NCBI RefSeq assembly: GCF_038443705.2
Contig: NZ_CP151767.2
Location: forward strand, 2,781,501-2,845,500
Length of the DNA: 64,000 nt
Direction: 5' to 3'
Origin: Yoonia sp. SS1-5
GTDB taxonomy: Bacteria > Pseudomonadota > Alphaproteobacteria > Rhodobacterales > Rhodobacteraceae
Of the stretch, positions 46,509 to 54,258 are shown in pieces; within the stretch, counting starts at the first letter, position 1, and the number at the start of each line of letters is the position of its first letter. Both the position numbers and the translations under genes were made by a program. The notes below the pieces were generated by a model that saw only the letters and a program-made list of their open reading frames with translations, was not told where the DNA came from and did no database searches.

Positions 46509-47195
46509 ATGTCGGAAGCGCCCGCAGTGCATATCGGATTTTATGGCAAGCATCCCGGCTATGGCGATTTCGTCTCGGCGGGTCTGTCCAAAGGCCTCGC
46601 CGACAGGCTGGAATATTGGTTGAACCTGATCTTGCCAGACTTGCGCGATGGTGTCGCGGACGCGTGGGAAGCCCACTATGATGCGGCCCCCGATATGCGC
46701 ATCTGGATTGGTCCGGCGCTGACCCCGGATGGGACCGGTTTCTGCGGCACCATGACCGCCAATCGCGACAAGGTGGGGCGGCGTTTTCCGTTGCTTAGCG
46801 GGATGGAAGGGGCGGATATCGCGCCCCCGTCTGTTGACCCCGATCAATCCCATTACGAAGCAATCGAGGCCTTCTGGAAAGACTATCATCGCGATGGCGA
46901 GGACGCCAAGGGCATGGCCGCATTGCTGGCGCAGGCCATGGATGCCGGCCTGAACGCTGCCACCCCTTTGCCTGCAACGGATTTCTGGGCCGCGCGTCCG
47001 GATGGTGATGTCAAGCGGCTGTGGCAGGATGTGGCTACGGCGGATCAGGCACGCGCGCAGGCCAGCCGCACTTATCTGTGGCGGGCGGGGCCGGATGGGT
47101 CGGCCTTGTATGTGACGGATGGATTGCCCGGTGCGGCGGTTTTTGCATGGATGATGGGTGCGGAATACACGCCACCACAGGGGGCCGTGGCGTGA
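46509..47195 (+). CDS. tagF: T6SS-associated protein TagF
   Basis: A 228-residue TagF/ImpM-family protein (PF09867), starting with the family block GFYGKHPGYGDFVSAGLS. In Pseudomonas TagF represses T6SS post-translationally, apart from the PpkA/PppA phosphorylation switch. In Agrobacterium it occurs fused to PppA. Here it is separate, but its stop overlaps the pppA GTG as GTGA, so the pair stays translationally linked. It starts three bases after tssM. Confidence 0.92.
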   Translation: MSEAPAVHIGFYGKHPGYGDFVSAGLSKGLADRLEYWLNLILPDLRDGVADAWEAHYDAAPDMRIWIGPALTPDGTGFCGTMTANRDKVGRRFPLLSGMEGADIAPPSVDPDQSHYEAIEAFWKDYHRDGEDAKGMAALLAQAMDAGLNAATPLPATDFWAARPDGDVKRLWQDVATADQARAQASRTYLWRAGPDGSALYVTDGLPGAAVFAWMMGAEYTPPQGAVA

Positions 47196-47986
47196 TTGTA
47201 CAGACCGAATATTTCCAGCTTGAAACGGGGGCTGCAACCGATACCGGGCGCGTCCGCGATCATAACGAAGACAGCTTTCTGCCACGCCCCGAATTCGGCG
47301 TCTGGGTCGTCGCTGATGGCATGGGGGGCCATGATGCGGGTGATGTTGCAAGCCAGACCATTGTCAGCGAACTCGCCTCTGTCGGCTACGCCATTTCCAT
47401 CGAGGATCTACAAGTCCGCTTTATGGAGCGGCTGGGCCGCGCGCATGAGCGTATTCTGCAGCATTCCGCGTCCCTTGGCGGGGTCACGGTAGGTGCAACC
47501 CTGGTGGCTTTGCTGACATTTGATGATCACTATCGCTGTATCTGGTCGGGCGATAGCCGCATCTACCGGATGCGCGACGGCGTTCTTGTGCAGCAAACGG
47601 CGGATCACACCGAAGTCCGCGAATTGCTTGAGGCCGGGCTGATCTCGGCTGAAGAGGCCGAGAATTGGCCGCGCAAGAACGTGATCACGCGCGCAATTGG
47701 GGTCAGCCCGCAACCCAATTGCGATGTCGTTGGCGCAGAGCTGCAGCAGGGCGATATGTTTCTTTTGTGCTCTGACGGTCTGACCGAACATAACAGTGAT
47801 GCGGATTTGGCGCAGGCGCTTGGCTCTGGCATGGACGTGCAGCAGATTTGCGATGGGCTGATTGCGCAAACCCTTGATCGCGGGGCAAAAGATAACGTAA
47901 CTGCGGTGGTGCTGCGTTGTGCGGCACCATTGCCTGTTGAACCGGTCGAAGACGTTTACGAGGAAGGGGGCGGATACGATGTCTGA
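47192..47986 (+). CDS. pppA: T6SS PP2C-type protein phosphatase PppA
   Basis: A 264-residue serine/threonine phosphatase of the PPM/PP2C family. Metal-binding motifs are RVRDHNEDSFL, VWVVADGMGGHDAGDVAS, WSGDSRIYRMRDG, LLCSDGLTEH and GAKDNVTAVVLR, all intact. It should reverse PpkA phosphorylation and reset the T6SS. The start is the GTG at 47192, overlapping the tagF stop. Its end overlaps the ppkA start by eight bases. Confidence 0.93.
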   Translation: MIVQTEYFQLETGAATDTGRVRDHNEDSFLPRPEFGVWVVADGMGGHDAGDVASQTIVSELASVGYAISIEDLQVRFMERLGRAHERILQHSASLGGVTVGATLVALLTFDDHYRCIWSGDSRIYRMRDGVLVQQTADHTEVRELLEAGLISAEEAENWPRKNVITRAIGVSPQPNCDVVGAELQQGDMFLLCSDGLTEHNSDADLAQALGSGMDVQQICDGLIAQTLDRGAKDNVTAVVLRCAAPLPVEPVEDVYEEGGGYDV

Positions 47987-49949
47987 TGAACATTCCAACC
48001 CTCCATCCGATGATGACAAAACCCAGATCGCAGCACCCGGCGGTGCGGTTCCGGCACAACCGGAACCGGCCCTGACGGCAGCGCCAAAACCTGTGACCAA
48101 GGCGCCGACCGCTGATCCGACCGCACCGGTGCCGATAGGGACGCTGATCAACAACAACTACGAAATCAAGCAGTTGATCAATGCGGGCGGCATGGGCGAA
48201 GTCTTTCGCGGGGAAAATGTCTTTACCGGCGATTCCGTGGCGATCAAGATCGTGCTGCAGGCCTTGGCCCATGACGAAAAGGTCGCCGCCCTGTTCATGC
48301 GCGAGGCCAAGGTACTTTGCCAGCTCTCGCATCAGGCGATTGTGCGCTACTACAACTTCGTGCGCGATGCGGATCTTGATCGCTTTTGCCTGATCATGGA
48401 GTTTATCGAAGGCGTTGCGCTATCCGATCACATCCGTGATGTCGCCCCGCTGACCCTTGGGCAGGCGACGGGCTTGATGCGCCGGGTTGCTGCGGGCCTC
48501 GACCGCGCCCACCAGATGGATGTGATCCACCGCGATCTGTCGCCCGACAATGTCATGCTGCGCGATGGGCTTGTCGAAAATGCGGTGTTGATTGATTTTG
48601 GCATCGCCAAATCGGCCGAGATGGCCGAAAGCACGTTGCACGGCCAATTGGCGGGCAAGTTCAAATATATTTCGCCCGAGCAGCTGGGCCATTTCGGAGG
48701 CGAGATCGGCCCGCGTACCGATATTTACGGGCTGGGTCTGATGATGGCTGCGGCCTTGCGCGGAACCCCCCTTGATATGGGCAGTTCGGTGGTGGAGGCG
48801 GTCAATGCCCGCCGCGAAATTCCAGACCTGTCTGATATTGGTCCGGCGCTGCGCCCCCTTCTGGCCCATATGCTTGAACCTGATCCGGCGCATCGTCCGG
48901 CGCGGATGTCGGACGTCATCGCGTTGCTGGATAATCCGCGCACGATCCCATCAAAATACGGCCAGGCTGCCCCGGTAGCAGGGGTTGGCGGCGCGTCTGC
49001 CGCTGCCGTGCCGGGTTTACGCCAGCCGCCGGGTCGCAATGCCGCCCCACCGTCGTTTGGTGTTGCAGCAACCCCCGCCGATGCAGACTCTGCCAGCCCT
49101 TTTGGAAACGCCCCGGCCCCGACCACCACCCCACCAAGCCCGGTCAGTGATGGCAAGCAAGGTGGTGGCCTTTTACGGTGGCTGCTGGTTTTGCTGATCT
49201 TTGGCGGGATCGGCGGCTTTTTTGCCTGGCAGCAAGGCTATCTGGATGACTTCGCCGGACCGGTCGCAGGTCCTGATAACGGGAATGGTACCGTAACGCC
49301 CCCTGTTGCTGGCGGGCTGGATCCGTCTACCCGCGAGGGGTATCTGGCAGGTTGGTCAACCGGCGCATGCAGTTTTGCCACCCGGATCAAGGCCGGCCCC
49401 AATAGCGGGACTATCGCGGCCTTCTCATCGGACGCAACGGCGTTTGACGGGCTCGCAGAAGCCTATGACGAGGAATTCGGCGCCCGTCCAACCGTCTTGG
49501 AACGGCCCGTTGCCGGTGCCCAATGCCCGGCCTTGGCCCTGGCAAACAAAATGCGCACGGCACAGGCCGCCCCGCCGGTCTTGACGCTGGATACCGATAT
49601 CATGGAAAGCGGCGGCGCCATTGTGGGCAGGTTAAGTGACCGACGTGGCCGCCCTGTCTGGCTGGCCTGGGTGTCCAATCAGGGTGGCGTCTACAATCTG
49701 ACGGATCGTTTGCTGGAACAGGCAGATGGCAGTGCCACCTTCACCTTTGGACTGACGGCTGAGGATGATGCCGATCCGACCCCGCAATTGTTGATCGCTG
49801 TTGTTACGGACACGCCGCTGATTGCGGCAGCGGCTGCATCTGACGGGACTTTGGCCGCGTCACTCATGCCGCTGATCGAGGCAGAGATCGCCGGCCGTGA
49901 CGATGATCGGGCCGGTGTGGCCGTGATCGGCTTTTCCCTTAGCCCATAA
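47979..49949 (+). CDS. ppkA: T6SS serine/threonine kinase PpkA with periplasmic tail domain
   Basis: A 656-residue transmembrane kinase. Kinase domain about residues 60-315: glycine loop NAGGMGEVFRGE, Lys90 (VAIKIV), catalytic loop HRDLSPDN with Asp186, and DFGIAK. A Pro/Ala linker leads to one membrane helix (about 398-417), then a periplasmic domain (about 450-656). That tail resembles the C-terminal half of the TonB-like protein next door: cysteines 464 and 516, QCPAL at the second, then matching strands to the end. The N-terminus carries DDDKT (Thr15), like the TssL repeats. It is the last gene of the plus-strand T6SS operon, ending two bases from a convergent stop. Confidence 0.9.
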   Translation: MSDEHSNPPSDDDKTQIAAPGGAVPAQPEPALTAAPKPVTKAPTADPTAPVPIGTLINNNYEIKQLINAGGMGEVFRGENVFTGDSVAIKIVLQALAHDEKVAALFMREAKVLCQLSHQAIVRYYNFVRDADLDRFCLIMEFIEGVALSDHIRDVAPLTLGQATGLMRRVAAGLDRAHQMDVIHRDLSPDNVMLRDGLVENAVLIDFGIAKSAEMAESTLHGQLAGKFKYISPEQLGHFGGEIGPRTDIYGLGLMMAAALRGTPLDMGSSVVEAVNARREIPDLSDIGPALRPLLAHMLEPDPAHRPARMSDVIALLDNPRTIPSKYGQAAPVAGVGGASAAAVPGLRQPPGRNAAPPSFGVAATPADADSASPFGNAPAPTTTPPSPVSDGKQGGGLLRWLLVLLIFGGIGGFFAWQQGYLDDFAGPVAGPDNGNGTVTPPVAGGLDPSTREGYLAGWSTGACSFATRIKAGPNSGTIAAFSSDATAFDGLAEAYDEEFGARPTVLERPVAGAQCPALALANKMRTAQAAPPVLTLDTDIMESGGAIVGRLSDRRGRPVWLAWVSNQGGVYNLTDRLLEQADGSATFTFGLTAEDDADPTPQLLIAVVTDTPLIAAAAASDGTLAASLMPLIEAEIAGRDDDRAGVAVIGFSLSP

Positions 49950-49951
49950 GG

Positions 49952-51223
49952 CTATTGCACGTTGAACGGCACGATCACGATGGGCGTTTCCGGCCCCAGT
50001 TCAGCGCGGAGTGCTGCAAAATAGTCCTCGGCCAATTGCCCGTTCTGGGCATCAAGGGTTGCTGGCCGGCTTGCGGTGGCCAAGGCGATCAGCGCTTGGC
50101 TGGTGTCGCGTGCGTTGCCATCCCGGCGCATGGGAACATCAAACCGGGCCTCGCTGCCGGTGAAGGACAGATAGTTTCCGATATCCTGCACGACCCCGTT
50201 ATCATCAACCAATAGCAGCGAGATGTAGCGCCCCGCCGTGTTCCCCACCGTCCCGGTCAGATTGGTTTCCGCATCAATCACGGCTTGATCCAGACTGATC
50301 GACAGCCGGAATGCGGGATAGGATGTTGTCGCACGAATGAAATTCAGCGCCGGGCATTGCCGCCCATCCATCAGGATGCTGCGCTGATCGGGCTGCGGTG
50401 TCAGATCGGTCAGAACAGCCTCTGCAAAGACGCGCATGCCCGCCTCGTCAGAGCCGATCATCACCAGTTCCGGCACGCCACCGGCACCTTGTTGCGGGAT
50501 CGCCAACAGGCAGGCATCTGTCAGACGTGCCCTGATACGGGTGACCAATTCGCTGACCGCGCCCCCGGCCGTTGGCCCCTCGGGGGTCGGGGCGGCTTGC
50601 GTTTCGGAGCGTGGCGGCGGAGCCGGGATGCTTTCGACAGGCGAAAGCGAGGATGTTTCGGTCACCGCCGGGGCAGCCGTGACAGGCCGGGCGGCCAATC
50701 GTGTGCCATCCTGCGGTCTAGGTGCGGCAACCGACGCGATGGGGGCCACGGGAATGGCCGTTCCTTCCTGCGGTCGCAAAGGGCTGGCTGGTTGCGGAAC
50801 AAGCGCTGTTTGCGTGTCGACGGGGGCAAGCAGTTCCGGCACGGTTTCAGGCGATTGCGCGATTTGCGGTTCCGGCAGTGGCTCGGGCGCCTCGACCGGG
50901 GGCTCCGGTTCGGGTTCCGGCTCTGGCTCTGGCTCCGGAGCGGGGGCAGGTTCGGGAGCAGCCTCTGGTTCTGGCTCTGCCACGGGTTCGGGAGTGTCCG
51001 CGATCGGCGCGTTGCTGAGGTCTTCTGGCGCTGGGGCAATGTCGCTATCGAGCAGGATAGAGGTGACGATGATCTCCGGTTCGGCGGGCGGGTCATTGTC
51101 GAACAGGTTGATGCCGTCCAGAAGGTCAAACAGGAACAGCGCAGCACCAAAATGCACCACTGCGGATGCGCCAAATGCTTCGGCCCAATGCAGGCTGCGG
51201 CCTTTCTTTTCGCCAAAAATCAT
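49952..51223 (-). CDS. TonB-like envelope-spanning protein with PpkA-tail-like domain
   Basis: A 423-residue protein with TonB-type architecture: one N-terminal membrane helix (about residues 16-36, with His near its middle), then a long Pro/Glu-rich stretch (about 60-130, with an EPEPEPEPEP run) able to span the periplasm, and a globular C-terminal domain (about 225-423). That domain does not look like the classical TonB C-terminus. It matches the periplasmic tail of PpkA, with Cys238 and Cys290 and an identical QCPAL at the second. It is the last gene of an exbB-exbD-exbD operon, with an ATGA overlap. Confidence 0.7.
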   Translation of the reverse strand: MIFGEKKGRSLHWAEAFGASAVVHFGAALFLFDLLDGINLFDNDPPAEPEIIVTSILLDSDIAPAPEDLSNAPIADTPEPVAEPEPEAAPEPAPAPEPEPEPEPEPEPPVEAPEPLPEPQIAQSPETVPELLAPVDTQTALVPQPASPLRPQEGTAIPVAPIASVAAPRPQDGTRLAARPVTAAPAVTETSSLSPVESIPAPPPRSETQAAPTPEGPTAGGAVSELVTRIRARLTDACLLAIPQQGAGGVPELVMIGSDEAGMRVFAEAVLTDLTPQPDQRSILMDGRQCPALNFIRATTSYPAFRLSISLDQAVIDAETNLTGTVGNTAGRYISLLLVDDNGVVQDIGNYLSFTGSEARFDVPMRRDGNARDTSQALIALATASRPATLDAQNGQLAEDYFAALRAELGPETPIVIVPFNVQ

Positions 51224-51624
51224 GGCTGCACCGTCCGGCGAAGCGTGACAAGCTTGATTTCCGCCTGCGACAGGTCGGGCCGGTTGATGATCTCAAGCAG
51301 GCTGGTCGCCGGTGCATCGCGCCCGATCAGCACATGCAGTATCAATGGGGTTTCCAGATTGCTCAGGGCCGCACCCAGCAGGTCAGGGGCCACATCCTGC
51401 CCGTCCAGCTGCCAGCTGCCGCTGTCGCGCACCACCAGAATAGGCGAAGGAAGCTGATCAAGCGGCAGTTCAGTGGTCTCCGAGATGTCGACGCCCTGGC
51501 TGGGCGGGTTCAGCAACTGTCCGGTTGCCAGAAAGAAGAAGATCAGCAGCAGCACGATGTTCACAATGGCAAGCGATACATCCAGCCCGATAGCCTTTTT
51601 GCGTTGTGGCAGGGACCGGATCAT
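51220..51624 (-). CDS. ExbD/TolR-like protein lacking the membrane aspartate
   Basis: A 134-residue protein with ExbD topology: short cytoplasmic N-terminus, one membrane helix (about residues 16-36, VSLAIVNIVLLLIFFFLATG) and a small periplasmic domain. The LLIFF core aligns with the neighbouring ExbD, but the position of the proton-carrying aspartate is Val21 or Asn22. No acidic residue lies inside the helix. Such a subunit could pair with the normal ExbD. It overlaps both neighbours by four bases. Confidence 0.75.
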   Translation of the reverse strand: MIRSLPQRKKAIGLDVSLAIVNIVLLLIFFFLATGQLLNPPSQGVDISETTELPLDQLPSPILVVRDSGSWQLDGQDVAPDLLGAALSNLETPLILHVLIGRDAPATSLLEIINRPDLSQAEIKLVTLRRTVQP

Positions 51625-52097
51625 GCGCCACCCTGCCGGGCAAGCTGGACCGATGTCACCCCGGCGGCGGTCAGGGCCTCAAGCACCGATGTCAGGTCCT
51701 GCACCTGTGCTGCATCCTCCATCACCAGAATAATTTCGGCCAAGGGGTTCTGCCCAATGGCCGCCGCCAGCGTGGGCAGTTGTTCCATGGGAAAAACTGC
51801 GCCATTCGCGGTGATCTCGCCCTGTGCGATATACCATAGCTGGGCGTTTTCACCGGGGATAATCGGTTCATCCGTCGGGGGGGCTGCGGTCGGGTCGCTG
51901 GTGGTGTTCCCGGCCTCGGGGCCGCTTTGCACGACCAGTAGCGAATAAGGGGTCAGGCTGGATGTCAGCATGAAAAAAATCAAAAGCTGGAACATCGCAT
52001 CCGCCAGCGGGGTCAGCGCAAATTTATAGCGTGCCGATGATCGTGGTTGCATCACCGGATGGGCATGTGCGGAATATGCCTGCGCGGTCTGGGACAT
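51621..52097 (-). CDS. ExbD/TolR-family proton-channel subunit
   Basis: A 158-residue ExbD-type protein. The membrane helix FALTPLADAMFQLLIFFMLT (about residues 26-45) contains the conserved Asp33 needed for proton coupling in ExbD and TolR. A periplasmic domain with a Pro/Thr-rich insert follows. It should form the rotor-like dimer inside an ExbB pentamer. It starts on the last base of the exbB stop and overlaps the second exbD-like gene. Confidence 0.85.
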   Translation of the reverse strand: MSQTAQAYSAHAHPVMQPRSSARYKFALTPLADAMFQLLIFFMLTSSLTPYSLLVVQSGPEAGNTTSDPTAAPPTDEPIIPGENAQLWYIAQGEITANGAVFPMEQLPTLAAAIGQNPLAEIILVMEDAAQVQDLTSVLEALTAAGVTSVQLARQGGA

Positions 52098-52735
52098 CAG
52101 CCTGACTTGGCGTCGACGCGGCCATTGATTGCCGCAGAAATCAGCGCCTCAATCGACTGGCGTTCGCCTTCGATCCGGCCTTCCAGCCAGGTGGCCACAA
52201 AAAACGTGATCAGCGCAATCGCAAGACCTGCTGCCGTCGTTGTCAGCGCGGTCCAGATACCGCTGGCCAACAGGGCGGGGTCAACCGCACCATCCGTGCT
52301 GGCCAGGGTACTAAACGCGTCGATCATCCCGATCACGGTTCCAAGCAGCCCAAGCATTGGCGCGGCCTGCACAACCGTTTCCAGCAGGCGCATGCGGCTG
52401 GTCATCGCCGAAAGTTCGACAATTGCGGTTTGCCGCCCCAGTTCTTCGGCAAAGCTTTGATCTTCGGGGCGGGCCTGCAATCCTGAAAACACCGCCTGCA
52501 GGACACGCGCCAGCACCGATTTACGGGCCGAGGCATCGCGCATCGCCTTGTCGGCCTGCCCGCCAAGCCAGTCATTCAGGATGTTTTCGGCTGTGTTTGT
52601 CTTTCCCACACCCATCCGGGCGAATTGGAATATCTTGAAGAAGGCCACCGTCACTGCCAGCACGGACATGACAGCCAGCGCCGCAAAAACAATGATGGTT
52701 GGTGTATTCAATGCGGCAATATCTGGCGCGTTCAT
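52097..52735 (-). CDS. ExbB/TolQ/MotA-family proton-channel protein
   Basis: A 212-residue inner-membrane protein with three membrane helices. The family core is RMRLLETVVQAAPMLGLLGTVIGMIDAFSTLA (about residues 114-145), followed by SGIWTALTTTAAGLAIALI, the pair of helices that line the channel. With ExbD it turns proton flow into motion of a TonB- or TolA-like partner. No TonB-dependent receptor is nearby. The neighbours are T6SS and wall-active genes. Confidence 0.88.
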   Translation of the reverse strand: MNAPDIAALNTPTIIVFAALAVMSVLAVTVAFFKIFQFARMGVGKTNTAENILNDWLGGQADKAMRDASARKSVLARVLQAVFSGLQARPEDQSFAEELGRQTAIVELSAMTSRMRLLETVVQAAPMLGLLGTVIGMIDAFSTLASTDGAVDPALLASGIWTALTTTAAGLAIALITFFVATWLEGRIEGERQSIEALISAAINGRVDAKSG

Positions 52736-52775
52736 GATTTACCCTTTGCAGGAACTGAATGGGAAACGAGGCAGA

Positions 52776-53222
52776 TCAGATGCCAAACTGGATCGCACCA
52801 CGCGATGCGGTTTCCAGGCCGGTCAGGCAGAAATCACCAACCCCGCCATCCGCAAGCGCGCATTCAGCCACCTCGTTGACTGTAATCCGCGAGATATCCG
52901 CGCAACCGCGGCCAGCCAGATCAAACTGGACCACCTTCGTTTTGCCCGCGATCAGATTGCCGAATTCCAGCACCAACAGATCGGTAACGCCCCCATCAGC
53001 ATCAAAAACCGCAACCTGATACGAGATCGCCTCGATCGCCAGTCCGGTCTGATTGGCGGCCACATAGGTCAGCCTGCAACCGCCCTGTTCGGTGTCAGCG
53101 GCGTTGTTAAGCTCAAGCGAGAAACGTGGCGTCTGCGTGTCTTGTGCCATGGCGGGCATGGCAATCATGGCGCCGCCGAACAGAGCAGCCGTGAACCCTG
53201 AAATAACATTTTTGAATAGCAT
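52776..53222 (-). CDS. small exported protein, function unknown
   Basis: A 148-residue protein with a clear signal peptide (MLFKNVISGFTAALFGGAMI then MPAMAQ, cleavage near residue 27). The mature part is beta-rich with several cysteines (GGCRL, GRGC, ECALADGG, DFCLTG) that could form periplasmic disulfides. No family is recognised. The ATG at 53222 follows a GAGGG site. It lies 40 bases before exbB and probably belongs to the same operon. Confidence 0.75.
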   Translation of the reverse strand: MLFKNVISGFTAALFGGAMIAMPAMAQDTQTPRFSLELNNAADTEQGGCRLTYVAANQTGLAIEAISYQVAVFDADGGVTDLLVLEFGNLIAGKTKVVQFDLAGRGCADISRITVNEVAECALADGGVGDFCLTGLETASRGAIQFGI

Positions 53223-53327
53223 GTGATCCCTCAATCCAAATGTCATGCGCAGGCCCGTTATGCGGCACACACGCAGAAGATGATACAAGGGATTGGGCCG
53301 TATCAGCCCGGTGCTGTCAACCGGCGT

Positions 53328-53636
53328 TTAGCGAAACACCCCGATTGACCACGTGTTCTGGATTTGGCGGACCGGCGCGCTTGCCGTCTCGGCCTCTGTC
53401 AATACCGGGGTCGTGCCCAGATCGACGACGCGCAGCGGCGGTGCGACGGGTGCCGGGCGTGATTCGTCAGCCATTTCAAGCGGCAGAACGCCTGCCTGGA
53501 CATCGCCGAAGGTTTCAAAAGAAAACGACCCGCTGGGTGCGGCGTCAAAACCTTGTGCGACAGATAGGCCCGGTGCCATTCCGGCAACGCAAACAACCAA
53601 AAAACCTGCAAATCTTGTCTTCAAAGGATGTGCCAT
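53328..53636 (-). CDS. small exported protein ending in GVFR, function unknown
   Basis: A 102-residue protein with a signal peptide (cleavage after VAQ near residue 28) and a Pro/Ala/Val-rich, probably unstructured body. Its last residues NTWSIGVFR resemble the end of the caspase-like protein encoded on the other strand (RNVGTGVFR). The ATG at 53636 has GGGAGG ten bases ahead. A TTG three codons earlier is less likely. It is the first gene of the minus-strand exbBD operon. Confidence 0.65.
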   Translation of the reverse strand: MAHPLKTRFAGFLVVCVAGMAPGLSVAQGFDAAPSGSFSFETFGDVQAGVLPLEMADESRPAPVAPPLRVVDLGTTPVLTEAETASAPVRQIQNTWSIGVFR

Positions 53637-53772
53637 TTTCGACAATCCTCCCTTTTTTGGTGCGCCCCTACCGCCATAGCTTATCAGACGGGCGGCCCAA
53701 ACGCATTACTTTTCCTGCATTCTGGTAAGCAGAGTGTATTCATAACCCCAAAAATTGTCGCTATCGTGGGGT

Positions 53773-54201
53773 GTGCGATCATTGATTTCATATCTGCGGT
53801 TATTGGGGGCAGGCTGGGCTTTGGCCGGGTCTATCGCCTTTCCAACAATGGTTCAGGCTGAATTTGCCGTTTGCAATCAGTCATTTGATGTCGCCAATGT
53901 CGCGGTGGGCCAATACGAGGAAAACGCGTTTGTCACGCGTGGATGGTGGACAATTGGCCCGAACCAATGCGCGAATGTCATTCGCGAGGCGTTGCAGGCG
54001 CGCTACATCTACGTTTTTGCAAAGGACGTTTTTGGCAATGAAATCCTGCAAGGGGCCACGCCGATGTGCATCGGCCCCGAGCGCTTTGTCATTCAGGGTG
54101 AGACATCCTGCCTGTTGCGTGGCTATCTGGATGCGAACTACCTTGAGATTGACACGCTTCAAACGGAAAGATGGACGCTGTTTTTAACCCCTCAGCCGTA
54201 G
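53773..54201 (+). CDS. exported DUF1036 protein
   Basis: About 142 residues. After a signal peptide ending in MVQA comes the DUF1036 pattern: FAVCNQSFDVANVAVGQYEE, GWWTIGPNQCANV, YIYVFAKD and later cysteines. DUF1036 proteins are small envelope proteins common in alphaproteobacteria, with no settled role. The start is unclear. I chose GTG at 53773, which gives a compact signal peptide, but a TTG at 53755 is also in frame. It is divergent from the small exported protein gene and first of a three-gene plus-strand operon. Confidence 0.75.
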   Translation: MRSLISYLRLLGAGWALAGSIAFPTMVQAEFAVCNQSFDVANVAVGQYEENAFVTRGWWTIGPNQCANVIREALQARYIYVFAKDVFGNEILQGATPMCIGPERFVIQGETSCLLRGYLDANYLEIDTLQTERWTLFLTPQP

Positions 54202-54258
54202 CGTTAGGCGCGGTGATCCGCTACGCTATACAGGTTGAGTGCCCTATTCTGGACCAAG

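Noticed and set aside
50436..51248. Ser/Gly-rich 270-codon frame opposite the TonB-like gene
   Set aside because: It is the mirror of the Pro/Glu repeat. The minus-strand gene has a membrane helix, operon overlaps and a domain match, while this frame has none.
49952..52735. Ordinary TonB-ExbB-ExbD iron-uptake system
   Set aside because: No TonB-dependent receptor, siderophore or haem gene is near. The TonB-like C-terminus is not of the classical type, and one ExbD lacks its aspartate.
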